From: Sphingobacteriaceae bacterium
Lineage (GTDB): Bacteria; Bacteroidota; Bacteroidia; Sphingobacteriales; Sphingobacteriaceae
Length of the DNA stretch: 64,000 nucleotides
Direction: 5' to 3'
Assembly (NCBI GenBank): GCA_017745075.1
Contig: JAGIAD010000003.1
Location: forward strand, 1-64,000
Below are positions 32,795 to 43,061 of the stretch, piece by piece. The position numbers and the translations under genes were made by a program. Under the pieces are notes generated by a model. That model made no database searches and was not told the DNA's origin. It saw only the letters and a program-made list of their open reading frames with translations. How positions within the stretch are numbered: position 1 is the stretch's first letter; each line of letters begins with the position of its first letter.

Positions 32795-34756
32795 TTATTT
32801 ACTCTTGAAAACAACTACAGCTAAAGGCGGCAGATTAACCTGAATTGAATATGCCTGATCGTTAAAACCTTCCAAGGCAGGAACAATATCGCCACGGTTA
32901 TTGATACCGCCGCCATAATATACAATATCGTCGGTATTGAAAATTTCCGTCCACTTGGTTTTAAAAGGAACACCGATTTTATAATGCTCGCGCACCACTG
33001 GTGTGAGGTTGATGGCAATTACCAGCGTATCTTTTGCCTTTGGTCCTTTACGCATATACACAAACACGGATTCGTTTGCATTATCGGCATCAATCCATTG
33101 AAAACCCTCGTAACTAAAATTGAAATGATACAGGGCAGGTTCTTTACGGTAAAGAAAATTTAAGGCTTTAACGGTTTCCTGCATGCCTTTATGCGGAGCG
33201 TACTGCAACAAATGCCAATCGAGCGATTGGGTAAAGTTCCACTCATTGGTTTGGCCAAATTCATTCCCCATAAACAGCAACTTTGCCCCCGGGTGGGTAA
33301 ACATATAGCCATAAAGCGCTCTCAGGTTAGCAAATTTCTGCCAATCATCGCCCGGCATTTTATATAACATGGGCGATTTACCGTGTACCACTTCATCATG
33401 CGAAAAAGGCAGCATGAAATTTTCAGTAAAAGCATAAGTCATGCTGAAACTTAATTGGTGGTGGTGATGTTTGCGGCCAAGGGTATCTACTTTAAAATAT
33501 TTCAGCGTATCATTCATCCAACCCATCATCCACTTCATGCCGAAACCCAGTCCGCCATTATGCACCGGACGGGTTACACCCGGATAAGTGCTGCTTTCTT
33601 CGGCAATGGTCTGTACACCTTCAAAATTGCCATAAACCGCTACATTGAGGTCCTGAAGAAACTGGATGGCACCAATGTTTTCACTTCCTCCATATTCGTT
33701 GGTTGCGGCATCAGCATCTTCCCTTGAAAAATTAAAATATAACATCGAGGCAACTGCATCAACCCTTAAACCATCGGCATGGTATTGATCCAGCCAAAAT
33801 ATGGCATTACTGATGAGAAAAGAACGCACCTCGTTACGGTCGTAGTTGAATATGTACGATTTCCAATCAGGGTGGAAACCCTTCCGCATATCGGCATGTT
33901 CGTACAGATGGGTTCCGTCGAACTCATATAAACCATGCCTGTCGCCAGGAAAATGCGAAGGCACCCAATCCAGGATCACCGCAATATTAGCTTTATGCAA
34001 TTCATTAATCAGGTACATTAGATCCTGAGGGGAACCATAGCGCGAGCTTGCTCCAAAATATCCGGTAATCTGGTATCCCCAGCTCGGGAAAAACGGAAAT
34101 TCCATTACAGGCATCAGCTCTACATGTGTAAAGCCCATTTCTTTAACATAAGGTACAAGCCTGCCGGCTACTTCCCTGCAGTTTAAAACACGATCAGGAT
34201 TACCTGGATCGCGTTCCCAGGAACCCAGGTGTACTTCGTAAACAGAAATAGGCTGATCTAAGGCATTTAATTTTGCCCTTTTGTTAAGCCAGGTTTTATC
34301 TTTCCAGGTAAAATCGGTATCCCAAACAATACAGGCCGTTTGCGGCGGATGTTCCCACCTGCGTGCATAAGGGTCGCCTTTCAGGTGTTCCGATCCGTCA
34401 AAACCCTTTACAAAATATTTATATACTTCGCCTTTGGCGATACCGGGAATAAAACCTTCCCAGATGCCCGATTTATCCCAACGTTTGTACAACTGATGTG
34501 AACTGTTATCCCAACCGTTAAAATTGCCTACCACACTTACCTTGGTAGCATTGGGCGCCCAGACTGAAAAATAGACCCCGGCGGTGGCCTCAACAGTAAT
34601 TAAATGGGAGCCCATTTTTTCATACAGCCTAAAATGTTTTCCAACAAGAAAAAGATCAATGTCGTAATCGGTAAATAAACTGTGCACCCAAACGGATTTC
34701 TTCTTATCGATTTTAGGTAACGCTGCTTTTTTTGCAGGAACTTTTTTTGCTGACAT
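32795..34756 (-). CDS. glgB: 1,4-alpha-glucan branching enzyme, GH13
   Basis: A 653-aa enzyme with an N-terminal basic tail rich in Lys/Ala. A CBM48 module (about 45-145) contains VYFSVWAPNATKVSVVGNFN. The GH13 barrel has DGLRVDAVAS with nucleophile Asp333, and TIAEESSTYPG with acid/base Glu386. The third acidic residue lies in LPFSHDEVVHGK, and a C-terminal all-beta domain follows. It creates alpha-1,6 branches in glycogen-like glucan. The ATG at 34756 (MSAKKV) is preferred over one 45 nt upstream that would give an unusual hydrophobic leader. It is second in the unit after the GH31 gene, with an intercistronic hairpin between them. Confidence 0.94.
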   Translation of the reverse strand: MSAKKVPAKKAALPKIDKKKSVWVHSLFTDYDIDLFLVGKHFRLYEKMGSHLITVEATAGVYFSVWAPNATKVSVVGNFNGWDNSSHQLYKRWDKSGIWEGFIPGIAKGEVYKYFVKGFDGSEHLKGDPYARRWEHPPQTACIVWDTDFTWKDKTWLNKRAKLNALDQPISVYEVHLGSWERDPGNPDRVLNCREVAGRLVPYVKEMGFTHVELMPVMEFPFFPSWGYQITGYFGASSRYGSPQDLMYLINELHKANIAVILDWVPSHFPGDRHGLYEFDGTHLYEHADMRKGFHPDWKSYIFNYDRNEVRSFLISNAIFWLDQYHADGLRVDAVASMLYFNFSREDADAATNEYGGSENIGAIQFLQDLNVAVYGNFEGVQTIAEESSTYPGVTRPVHNGGLGFGMKWMMGWMNDTLKYFKVDTLGRKHHHHQLSFSMTYAFTENFMLPFSHDEVVHGKSPMLYKMPGDDWQKFANLRALYGYMFTHPGAKLLFMGNEFGQTNEWNFTQSLDWHLLQYAPHKGMQETVKALNFLYRKEPALYHFNFSYEGFQWIDADNANESVFVYMRKGPKAKDTLVIAINLTPVVREHYKIGVPFKTKWTEIFNTDDIVYYGGGINNRGDIVPALEGFNDQAYSIQVNLPPLAVVVFKSK

Positions 34757-34780
34757 AGATATTTTGGCTAGATAAATGAA

Positions 34781-34808
34781 GCCCCAAATACTAAACAGCA
34801 TTTGGGGC
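34781..34808 (-). terminator. Intercistronic hairpin between the GH31 gene and glgB
   Basis: GCCCCAAAT (34781-34789) and ATTTGGGGC (34800-34808) form a perfect 9-bp stem 6 nt beyond the GH31 stop on the minus strand. It is followed by TTCATTTATC, not a clean U-run. It could partly terminate or stabilise the upstream message and so lower glgB relative to GH31. Confidence 0.55.
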
Positions 34809-34814
34809 TAAATG

Positions 34815-37277
34815 TTACAGACTTAAGATCTGAATTTCCGAGAAATTTTTATTGCACTTGAAATGTAGAATATTCTGATCGTCGGTATAAAAATCTTTCA
34901 CCTCTTTATTATCGATGATGATTTTTTTAACCTGGAATTTTACGCCGATGATATTGCAAACGTAAAACTCGTAGTTAGGCGTATATAAACCCTCATTACG
35001 CTGGTTTACCTTAATGGCCTGGCTATCGCCTTTAACGGTAAATTTCTTTTCGAGGTAAATATCCTGTTCATAGGCAAAGGTATCGCCATGATCTTCGTAC
35101 ATATACGAGTTCACTTCATAATCGCTATGGTAGATGTTCAGGATTACTTCGGTAATCGATTTTTCATCAACGTACTGCATCACCGGATACTCTGGTAAAA
35201 CAGAACCTGCACGCACAAATATCGGCATACTGTCTATCTTGGCATCAACGGTATATTCGTTACCTCCATTTAAAATTTCGTTGGTCCAGAAATTATACCA
35301 GGCACCTTTTGGCAGGTAAACCCTTCTCGATATTGCACCTTGTTCCAAAACAGGGCAGATCAATAATTTATCGCCATAGCAAAATTCATCCTGGCGGAAA
35401 CTGTTGCTGATATTTTCCTGCTCGAGCATCACCAATGGTCTTAAAATTGGGAATCCGTAACGGTGGTGTTCCCAAAAAACAGAATACAGGTAAGGCATTA
35501 AACGATACCTTAATTCGATAAACTTGCGGTTAATATCTTCAAAAAACTGCCCAAAGCTCCAGGGCTCGCGCTCGGCAGTATCGCCTGCAGAGTGTGCCCG
35601 CATAAATGGCGAAAAAGTGCCTAACTGGATCCAGCGGGCAAACAGTTCTCCATCAGGCTCTCCACTAAACCCGCCAATATCGGTACCGCAGAACGGCACA
35701 CCTGAAACGGATAAACGCTGACACTGGATATTACCGATCTTCAAATGCTCCCAGGTTGCAATGTTATCGCCCGTCCATACACTGGCATAACGCTGCATAC
35801 CCGAATAGCCGGCTCTTGTAATGGTAAACGGACGTTTGTTACGCATCAGTTTTTTAAGCCCTTCGTAGGTAGAACGCACCATCTGCATACCATAAACATT
35901 GTGCGCTTTACGGTGCGAACCGCGGTAACCATCATAATTATGGCGTACATCGTTAGGGAAAGTACCCGAACCGAATACAGCAGGCTCGTTCATATCGTTC
36001 CAGAAACCTGCTACCCCCATATCTACCAGTTCTTTATACAAGTTTCCCCACCATGCGCGTACTTTAGGGTTGGTAAAATCTGGGAACTGGCAACGGCCCG
36101 GCCAAACATGGCCTTCCATATAATAATCGTCGCTCCGGCGACAGAAAAATCTTTTCTCTTTACCTTCTTTAAAAACCCAGTAATCGTCGTCAACTTTAAT
36201 TCCCGGGTCAATCATTACAACGGTTTTAAAACCATCATCAGAAAGTTCCTTGATCATTTTACGGGGATCAGGAAAATACTTTTTGTTCCAGGTAAAACAG
36301 CGATAACCATCCATATAATCGATATCGAGGTAAATGGCATCACAAGGAATTTTTCTTTCCCTAAACTGTTTGGCGATTTCTCTGACTTTCGATTCGGGAT
36401 AATAGCTCCAACGGCATTGTTGATAACCTAAAGTCCATTTCGGAGGCATCGGGTGTGTTCCTGTTAATGTTGCATAACGTTTTACCACGTCCATAATATG
36501 CGGTCCGTGAATATAGTAATATTGCAGTTCGCCCCCATCGGCCCAGAAACTGGTTTTATTTACATCTTCTGCACCAAAATCAAAATACGATTTAAAGGTG
36601 TTGTCGAAAAATATACCGTAAGCGGCCTGATTATGCAGCCCCATATAAAAAGGTATGGTACGGTAAAGCGGGTCCTGGTTCCAACCGTATGAGTAGGCAT
36701 CGGTGTTCCAGTTTTCGAAACGTCGGCCACGCAGGTTAAAATTGCCTGATTTATCGCCAAGACCAAAGAAATTTTCTTCAGGATGGCATTTTTTTGTGGC
36801 ATAAATATAATAGCCTCCAAAATCTACATTCTCTTCCCAGTGCATGGGGTTGGCTTCATCAACCATCATCATATTGGTGATGTTGTCATAAAAAGAGATA
36901 TGGAAATTGGCTTTTTCTATTTTGCAGGTTACGGCATGTGTAGAAACAGTATAATGATCGTCGTGTTCCTGCATCTTAAATACCGAAACTTTATGGTCTA
37001 CCTCAGGTACGGCATAAGAAAAATCATCCAGGAAAACACCATGCGGTGCCAGGCGTACCCTGATAATATCATCGCTTACTACCCTTACTTCTACCCTTGC
37101 ATCCCCATCAGAAAAATAAAAACGGTTACCTTCCTTTTTTACTTTTTTAACTGCCCCAAGGTATTGTTTAACAATTGGTTTTACCGATATATCAACTGGA
37201 TTGTTTAAATGCTGTATTTCCTGTTCCTTTTCGATCAGATCACCTGCCTCGTTAGGTTTGTCGTTTTGCGCTTCCAT
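34815..37277 (-). CDS. GH31 alpha-glucosidase
   Basis: An 820-aa cytoplasmic-looking enzyme (no signal peptide). The N-terminal galactose-mutarotase-like region is followed by the GH31 barrel. Signature residues are the nucleophile Asp428 in FWNDMNEP and the acid/base Asp504 in WTGDN, with LDIDYMDGYRCFTW for substrate contact and HSAGDTAEREPW late in the barrel. The C-terminal part has the usual beta domains. It releases glucose from alpha-glucosides or glycogen-type oligosaccharides. The partner glgB and an upstream GTGTA-N5-TACAC site link it to glucan storage and glycolysis. Confidence 0.94.
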   Translation of the reverse strand: MEAQNDKPNEAGDLIEKEQEIQHLNNPVDISVKPIVKQYLGAVKKVKKEGNRFYFSDGDARVEVRVVSDDIIRVRLAPHGVFLDDFSYAVPEVDHKVSVFKMQEHDDHYTVSTHAVTCKIEKANFHISFYDNITNMMMVDEANPMHWEENVDFGGYYIYATKKCHPEENFFGLGDKSGNFNLRGRRFENWNTDAYSYGWNQDPLYRTIPFYMGLHNQAAYGIFFDNTFKSYFDFGAEDVNKTSFWADGGELQYYYIHGPHIMDVVKRYATLTGTHPMPPKWTLGYQQCRWSYYPESKVREIAKQFRERKIPCDAIYLDIDYMDGYRCFTWNKKYFPDPRKMIKELSDDGFKTVVMIDPGIKVDDDYWVFKEGKEKRFFCRRSDDYYMEGHVWPGRCQFPDFTNPKVRAWWGNLYKELVDMGVAGFWNDMNEPAVFGSGTFPNDVRHNYDGYRGSHRKAHNVYGMQMVRSTYEGLKKLMRNKRPFTITRAGYSGMQRYASVWTGDNIATWEHLKIGNIQCQRLSVSGVPFCGTDIGGFSGEPDGELFARWIQLGTFSPFMRAHSAGDTAEREPWSFGQFFEDINRKFIELRYRLMPYLYSVFWEHHRYGFPILRPLVMLEQENISNSFRQDEFCYGDKLLICPVLEQGAISRRVYLPKGAWYNFWTNEILNGGNEYTVDAKIDSMPIFVRAGSVLPEYPVMQYVDEKSITEVILNIYHSDYEVNSYMYEDHGDTFAYEQDIYLEKKFTVKGDSQAIKVNQRNEGLYTPNYEFYVCNIIGVKFQVKKIIIDNKEVKDFYTDDQNILHFKCNKNFSEIQILSL

Positions 37278-37396
37278 CCTTATTTATTCAAATTTTAAAT
37301 TCATAGCTCTTAAACTGGGATGTGCTTAAGAAAGTACTATAATACAAATATTTTATTAAAAGGGATCAAGCTTTTTTTCAAGGCCTGTTGATTAAA

Positions 37397-37411
37397 GTGT
37401 ATTATTTACAC
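37397..37411. promoter_or_regulatory. Candidate operator GTGTA-N5-TACAC (copy 4), upstream of the GH31-glgB unit
   Basis: GTGTATTATTTACAC keeps both 5-bp arms and the A/T spacer of the three copies at 14592, 16507 and 19765. It lies 120 nt before the GH31 start and about 45 bp upstream of the nearest -7-like box (CAAATATT, 37345-37352, minus strand). That location is less suited to simple repression. Confidence 0.62.
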
Positions 37412-37444
37412 TAAGATCATGAAATCAAGGATCTAATTCAACAA

Positions 37445-37475
37445 AAAAGCCCCCTGTACACTATACAGAGGGCCG
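37445..37475 (-). terminator. Terminator of the TonB-dependent receptor gene
   Basis: On the minus strand GGCCCTCTGTATAGTGTACA then GGGGGC forms a stem (GCCC.CTGTAC / GTATACAG.GGGC with one mismatch), followed by TTTTTTGTTG. It lies about 20 nt after the receptor stop. Confidence 0.75.
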
Positions 37476-37494
37476 CTCAAAACTCAATATCTTG

Positions 37495-40404
37495 CTATGG
37501 ATTAAAGGTAAGGGCCACGTAATAAATTGCACCTGCCGATGGGTTACCATAAGAAGTGAAATAATATTTATTGAGCACATTAGAACCGCCCAATTTAATT
37601 ACCGATTGTACCGAAGGGATCCTCAAACTAACCTGTGCATCCAAAGAGCTGTATGCCGGCACCTGACCTGATGCAAACGAAGAATTCCAGTAGAATTGAT
37701 CCTGCCAGCGGTAAGCCAGGTTAAAACCTAAATTTTTAATAATTTCCCTGTTTCCGAAACCAAGGTTATAACGGATTTTTGGGGTATTGAAATCGTTGAT
37801 ATAATTAACAGGAAGATCGCCGATCTTATTATAAGAAACGTTACCACTGATGTTGTATTTGCCAACCAGGTAATCTAAACCTAAAGCAGCTCCGTATGAA
37901 GTTACCTTACCTGCGGCATTTACCGGAACACCGAATTTCACAAAGCTTCCATTAACATTCTGATAAACATCAACAGCCGTGATAAAATCTTTATAGATAT
38001 TGTAATAACCGTAAGCATCAACCAATAAATTAGGAAGTATCAAACCTTTATAACCTAACTCATAAGATTGAACACTCTCCGGGCGCACACCCCTCGAATC
38101 GAAGGTATACTGTTGTAAAAGAGCCGGATTAGGCGTGCCGGTAGCAGCTGCCGAAGCCAAAAAGGCACGATAACTTACATCAGTGTAAGGTTTATTGGTA
38201 TCAAGATGATATTTACTGAACATAATTTCGGGCAGACCACCAATCAACCTTTGTGAACCACCACCCACCGAAAGATCGATGTACTGGTTCTGTGTAGTGG
38301 GGTTACGGTAACCGGTTTGGTAAGAAACCCTGATATTGTTGTTTTTAGCAACCGTAAATACCCCTGTTATCCTTGGAGTAAACCTACCCTCAAAATTCTG
38401 GCTTTTATCATAGCGGCCGGCAAAAGTAAATTTAACCTTATCGTTAAAAAGTTTTTTACCGATCTGTCCAAATGCGCCATACTCTTTAATATCGATTGAT
38501 TCGTTTAAATCATTGAATATGGTTCCTGCGGAGTTGAGATCGTACAAACGGTAAGATGCACCCACCTGGAATTCTACTACTTTATCGAAAAGATTGGTAA
38601 AATTATACATTCCCTCATAATGGTATAGATTGGATTTATCGTCGAATTTTGCACCATAAATACCTTTACTCGGATCGGAAGCACTGATGGTGGTGTTCAT
38701 GATATTATTTTTTGCCACTTCGAACTGTGGGCTTCCCGCTGCAAAGCGGCCTTGATCGGCAGCACCTCTTGCTAAAGCGTGGGCTTGTGCATCGGTTTGC
38801 CCAGCGGCTTTTGCACCTACATAATTACCGATATATTGCGGGAACCAGGTTGTTGATGGTTTTGATAATTCATTGATATAACTACCCAGGATAGAAGAAA
38901 TATAAGAATCGCCTGAACGTTCCTGTGTAGTATAGGCTTTTAGAAAGAAATCTTCGCCTTTTAATTCCAATTTGTACTGGCCGATATTAAAATTACGTAG
39001 CGAATAGCGGTCAGAACCGGTATATACCGAAGTTCCTGTACCCCAATTGGCCTGTCCGACCAGTTGCACTGTATTGCTGATGTTATAATACAATGCTCCC
39101 GAAGCTTTTAGCGATTTTGTGTTATAATCAACCAGGTTTTCTTCATTATAACCTGTTCTTGAAACATTTTGATCGGGAATTAACCCTGCTTTTAAACCAA
39201 CATAAAATGGAAAATAGTTCTGAACCGCCGGGCGTAAAGCCGCAGGTAAACCAGCCAAAAACCCGGCCTGCTGTGCTGCATTTGGAATAGCTGCACCAAA
39301 AGCGCCATCCATAGTCGATTTAATATTGGGGATTAAACCACCTGAACCTGCATTTATACCCGAAATGGTTGCATTTTGCACACTTAGGGCCACATTACGC
39401 ATATTCTGGCTTACCTCATCACCATAAACATTAATGCCATCGTAATTTGGATCGCTGCTTCTATCGCCCGATTTTGCAGTTCTTGCCACCCTGTCAAAAT
39501 TAGAATAGTTGTTTCCGTGCCAGTCTTTCGCCTGTACAAAAGAAAATGCTGCTTTTACGCCAAACTTATTGTTCCACGATTTTGCCATACGTACATCCAG
39601 CTGATTAAATGGCTGCACAGTACTGTTATCGTCGTTAACGTGGTTTACGCCTGTTTTATACTGAAAACTTGCACCTGGATATTTAAAAGGATCTTTTGAT
39701 GTCATCAGCAAAGTACCACTGATACCACCTGCGCCATAAAGGGCTGATGAAGCACCTGGCAACAACTCTACATTGTCTACGTCGAGCTCGGTAATTCCCA
39801 CAATATTGCCTACCGAGAAGTTCAATCCAGGGGCCTGGTTATCCATTCCGTCAATATATTGATTAAAACGGGTATTACCATTTGAATTGAAACCCCGTGT
39901 ATTGATCGATTTGAAAGTTAAACTCTGCATACTGCTCTCTACACCCTTCATATTGTTCAAAGCATCGTAAAATGACGGTGCAGCAATTTCCCTTATGGTA
40001 GCAGCACTCATGCGCTCGATAGATACGGGCGATTCGAGGATCCGTTCAGGCGTACGCGAGGCCGAAACCACCACATCACCGCCAAGTACCACGGCCGTTT
40101 CCAGCTCCAGGTTAATACCTGTTGTGCTGCCTGTTACCTGCTGTTCTACCGTAGCATAACCCACGTAAGATGCTACCAAAGTAAAAGGTACTTTTGCCGT
40201 TGTACTAAAGCTGAAACTTCCATTGGCTGCAGATGCCGTACCACCCGGTTGACCTTTGATGGTTAAACTTACGCCTGCGAGGCCTTCTTTCGATTGCTTA
40301 TCTTTTACGGTACCACTCACCGTAATGCTCTGTGCCTGTGCCACAATATTAATTGTACACATCAATAATAACACGTAGAAGATCTGTGTAAAAATTCTGC
40401 TCAT
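37495..40404 (-). CDS. TonB-dependent outer-membrane receptor
   Basis: A 969-aa protein with a signal peptide (about 1-24, AQAQ). A carboxypeptidase-like regulatory domain (about 28-112) contains GTVKDKQSKEGLAGVSLTIK. The plug domain (about 115-245) has SPVSIERMSAATIREIAAPS and NMKGVESSMQSLTFKSINTR. A 22-strand barrel follows, closing with YYVALTFNP. It takes up a large substrate with TonB energy. It lacks a SusD partner, so it is not a typical SusC; the ligand may be a siderophore, vitamin or peptide. It has a single-gene layout with its own terminator. Proximity to the glucan genes may be incidental. Confidence 0.92.
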   Translation of the reverse strand: MSRIFTQIFYVLLLMCTINIVAQAQSITVSGTVKDKQSKEGLAGVSLTIKGQPGGTASAANGSFSFSTTAKVPFTLVASYVGYATVEQQVTGSTTGINLELETAVVLGGDVVVSASRTPERILESPVSIERMSAATIREIAAPSFYDALNNMKGVESSMQSLTFKSINTRGFNSNGNTRFNQYIDGMDNQAPGLNFSVGNIVGITELDVDNVELLPGASSALYGAGGISGTLLMTSKDPFKYPGASFQYKTGVNHVNDDNSTVQPFNQLDVRMAKSWNNKFGVKAAFSFVQAKDWHGNNYSNFDRVARTAKSGDRSSDPNYDGINVYGDEVSQNMRNVALSVQNATISGINAGSGGLIPNIKSTMDGAFGAAIPNAAQQAGFLAGLPAALRPAVQNYFPFYVGLKAGLIPDQNVSRTGYNEENLVDYNTKSLKASGALYYNISNTVQLVGQANWGTGTSVYTGSDRYSLRNFNIGQYKLELKGEDFFLKAYTTQERSGDSYISSILGSYINELSKPSTTWFPQYIGNYVGAKAAGQTDAQAHALARGAADQGRFAAGSPQFEVAKNNIMNTTISASDPSKGIYGAKFDDKSNLYHYEGMYNFTNLFDKVVEFQVGASYRLYDLNSAGTIFNDLNESIDIKEYGAFGQIGKKLFNDKVKFTFAGRYDKSQNFEGRFTPRITGVFTVAKNNNIRVSYQTGYRNPTTQNQYIDLSVGGGSQRLIGGLPEIMFSKYHLDTNKPYTDVSYRAFLASAAATGTPNPALLQQYTFDSRGVRPESVQSYELGYKGLILPNLLVDAYGYYNIYKDFITAVDVYQNVNGSFVKFGVPVNAAGKVTSYGAALGLDYLVGKYNISGNVSYNKIGDLPVNYINDFNTPKIRYNLGFGNREIIKNLGFNLAYRWQDQFYWNSSFASGQVPAYSSLDAQVSLRIPSVQSVIKLGGSNVLNKYYFTSYGNPSAGAIYYVALTFNP

Positions 40405-40625
40405 AAAAGATTGTTAATTTGGTTACCTAACTAGTTAGTTATACTGTTTATTTGTATGATTAGTTACATAAACTTAAACTCTTTTTTTGAATTAAACAAA
40501 TTATGTTAGCATAATAATATCAATTCAAATTATAATTTTGATTGATATACAGTTTGTTGTATTTTGCATTAAACATAAACCGTCATTTTGCCCTATCTTA
40601 GCAAAAGACTTGTTAGCTAACCATT

Positions 40626-43055
40626 ATGAATAAAATTAAGGCCTTATTTTGCGTCATCATACCGATAGCATTAGCTTTTTTATTTAATACCAAATTAGGC
40701 AATACACCACCACTGTTAAAATTTCTAGATCCTTTTATGGGTTTTTGGCAAAATGCCGAGAACAATCACTTTATGTTCAACCATAAAGCAAAGATTAAAG
40801 GTGCAACAGATAAAATTGAAATTGTTTTCGACGACCGCATGATCCCTCATATTTTTGCGCAGAACGATCATGATCTATATCTGGCACAAGGCTATGTTAC
40901 CGCCATGCACCGCCTTTGGCAAATGGATTTCCAGACCCGTTTTGCCGCCGGAAGAATTAGTGAGGTAGTGGGCCCAAAAGCCATAGAAGTAGACCGGTAT
41001 CAGCGCCGTATGGGCATGGTTTATGGTGCTGAAAATTCGTTAAAAGGCATGATGGCCGATCCAAAGGCTAAAGAAATGATTCTGGCCTATACCGAAGGCA
41101 TTAATGCTTACATCAAAACACTTTCGAAGGCCAATTATCCATTAGAATATAAAATACTCGATTTCAAACCCGAAAACTGGACACCTGTAAAATGTGCCTT
41201 GCTCCTTAAACAGATGTCGGCGGTATTGGCGATGGGTTCTGATGAGTTCTATATGACCAATATCCTTAAAAAATTTGGCCCTGATATTACCAAAGATCTT
41301 TTTCCCGATTATCCTTTCCGCGAAGATCCGATTATCCCGGTGGGCACCAAATGGAATTTCACACCACTGTCTATACCTAAAACGCCGGCAAGCTTTACTG
41401 AAGCCTTAACCGGTGAGGTGAAAACGAAAGAGAAGGTAGAAGGTATCGGCAGCAATAACTGGGCATTATCTGGTGCCAAAACCGCTTCGGGTTACCCTAT
41501 TCTGGCAAACGATCCCCATTTGGATCTAACCTTGCCTTCTATCTGGTACCAGATCCAGCTACATGCACCAGGCGTTAATACTTATGGTGTTTCTTTACCT
41601 GGCGCACCCGGTATAATTATCGGTTTTAACCAGAAAATTGCCTGGGGTGTAACCAATGTTGCCGCTGATGTGCTGGATTTTTATCAGATCAGGTTTAAAG
41701 ATTCGTCACATAACCAATATTGGTACAACAACCAATGGAAAGCGACTTCAAAGCGCTTAGAAACCATCAAAATCCGTGGAGGAAAAGACGAAGTTGATAC
41801 GGTTTATTATACCCATCACGGGCCCGTGGTTTATTTCCAGAAGCCGAAATACGGCAGGGCAGACAATGTGCCGGTTGGTGATGCTTTAAGGTGGATTGCG
41901 CATGACCAATCGAACGAACTCATGACTTTTTATTACCTTAACAGGGGTAAAAACTATAATGATTACCGCAAGGCTTTAACTTTTTATACCGCACCGGCAC
42001 AGAACTTCGTTTTTGCCAGTGTAGATAATGATATTGCCATTACTCCGAACGGTAAATTCCCTTTAAAATGGAAAGATCAGGGCAAGTTTATCCTTGATGG
42101 GACCGATCCGGCTTACGATTGGCACGGATGGATCCCAAATGCACAGAATCCAACGGTTAAAAATCCGCCGCGCGGTTTTGTGAGCTCGGCCAACCAGTCT
42201 TCTACCGATCCGTCTTACCCCTATTATATCAACTGGGAGTTTGCACCATACGAACGCGGTAAACACATTAACGACCGTTTAACAGCAATGAAGAGGGCCA
42301 CGTTAGACAGTATCCGTTTAATGCAGACCGATAATTACAGTATCCTTGCGCAAAACCTCTTGCCTGCACTATTACCCCTGTTGAACAATGAACAGCTTAA
42401 TGCCACCCAAAAAGAAGCATTATCTTATGTAAATAAATGGAACAAACGCTATGATGCCAATGAAATTGGAGCCAGTGTATTCGAGATATGGGCAAACCGC
42501 TTAATTTATGATATATGGGGCGATGAGTTTGAAGTAAAAGGAATTCCTATGCGTTTCCCATCGCGCGACCGCACGGTCGAAATGATCCTGAAAGAACCAA
42601 ATGCCCCATGGTACGATAATATTCATACTGCTAAAAAAGAAACACTCGCCGATCTGGTGAACGAATCTTTTAAATTTAGCTGCGATAGTTTGGAAAAACG
42701 TTTTGGCCCGATCAATAAAGACTGGGACTGGGCAAATGTAAAACAGAGCCATGTACCTCACCTGGCTAAAATACCGGGACTTGGCTCCAAAATATTACAG
42801 ATTGGTGGCGCAAAATCGACCATTAATGCCCTGGCCGAAAGTAACGGGCCATCATGGAGAATGGTAATCGAACTGGGTAAAACTCCAAAAGGACATGGTG
42901 TTTATCCTGGCGGACAATCAGGCAATCCCGGAAGCAAATTTTATGATAATATGATTGATACCTGGGCCAGTGGCAAGTTATACGATCTGTTTTATATGCA
43001 AAGCCCCGATGATAAATCGGGCAAAGTTATTTCCCGTTTAAAAATTTCTAAATAG
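40626..43055 (+). CDS. Penicillin acylase family Ntn-hydrolase
   Basis: An 809-aa precursor. A hydrophobic N-terminal signal or anchor (about 5-22) is followed by the alpha chain (about 60-260). The spacer ends at EGIGSNNWALSG, whose Ser276 would become the N-terminal nucleophile after autocleavage. The beta chain has GAPGIIIGFNQKIAWGVTNV and SSANQSSTDPSYPYY. The family hydrolyses amides: penicillins, acyl-homoserine lactones or other N-acyl compounds. Which one cannot be told. It acts in the periplasm. A small membrane protein gene follows after 6 nt. Confidence 0.9.
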   Translation: MNKIKALFCVIIPIALAFLFNTKLGNTPPLLKFLDPFMGFWQNAENNHFMFNHKAKIKGATDKIEIVFDDRMIPHIFAQNDHDLYLAQGYVTAMHRLWQMDFQTRFAAGRISEVVGPKAIEVDRYQRRMGMVYGAENSLKGMMADPKAKEMILAYTEGINAYIKTLSKANYPLEYKILDFKPENWTPVKCALLLKQMSAVLAMGSDEFYMTNILKKFGPDITKDLFPDYPFREDPIIPVGTKWNFTPLSIPKTPASFTEALTGEVKTKEKVEGIGSNNWALSGAKTASGYPILANDPHLDLTLPSIWYQIQLHAPGVNTYGVSLPGAPGIIIGFNQKIAWGVTNVAADVLDFYQIRFKDSSHNQYWYNNQWKATSKRLETIKIRGGKDEVDTVYYTHHGPVVYFQKPKYGRADNVPVGDALRWIAHDQSNELMTFYYLNRGKNYNDYRKALTFYTAPAQNFVFASVDNDIAITPNGKFPLKWKDQGKFILDGTDPAYDWHGWIPNAQNPTVKNPPRGFVSSANQSSTDPSYPYYINWEFAPYERGKHINDRLTAMKRATLDSIRLMQTDNYSILAQNLLPALLPLLNNEQLNATQKEALSYVNKWNKRYDANEIGASVFEIWANRLIYDIWGDEFEVKGIPMRFPSRDRTVEMILKEPNAPWYDNIHTAKKETLADLVNESFKFSCDSLEKRFGPINKDWDWANVKQSHVPHLAKIPGLGSKILQIGGAKSTINALAESNGPSWRMVIELGKTPKGHGVYPGGQSGNPGSKFYDNMIDTWASGKLYDLFYMQSPDDKSGKVISRLKISK

Positions 43056-43061
43056 GCTAAA

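Noticed and set aside
35745..36431. 228-codon frame antisense to the GH31 gene
   Set aside because: It lies fully inside the coding region of a motif-complete GH31 enzyme on the other strand; it is a shadow frame.
37495..40404. SusC of a polysaccharide-utilisation locus
   Set aside because: No SusD-type gene follows, and the receptor has its own terminator, so it is called only a TonB-dependent receptor.
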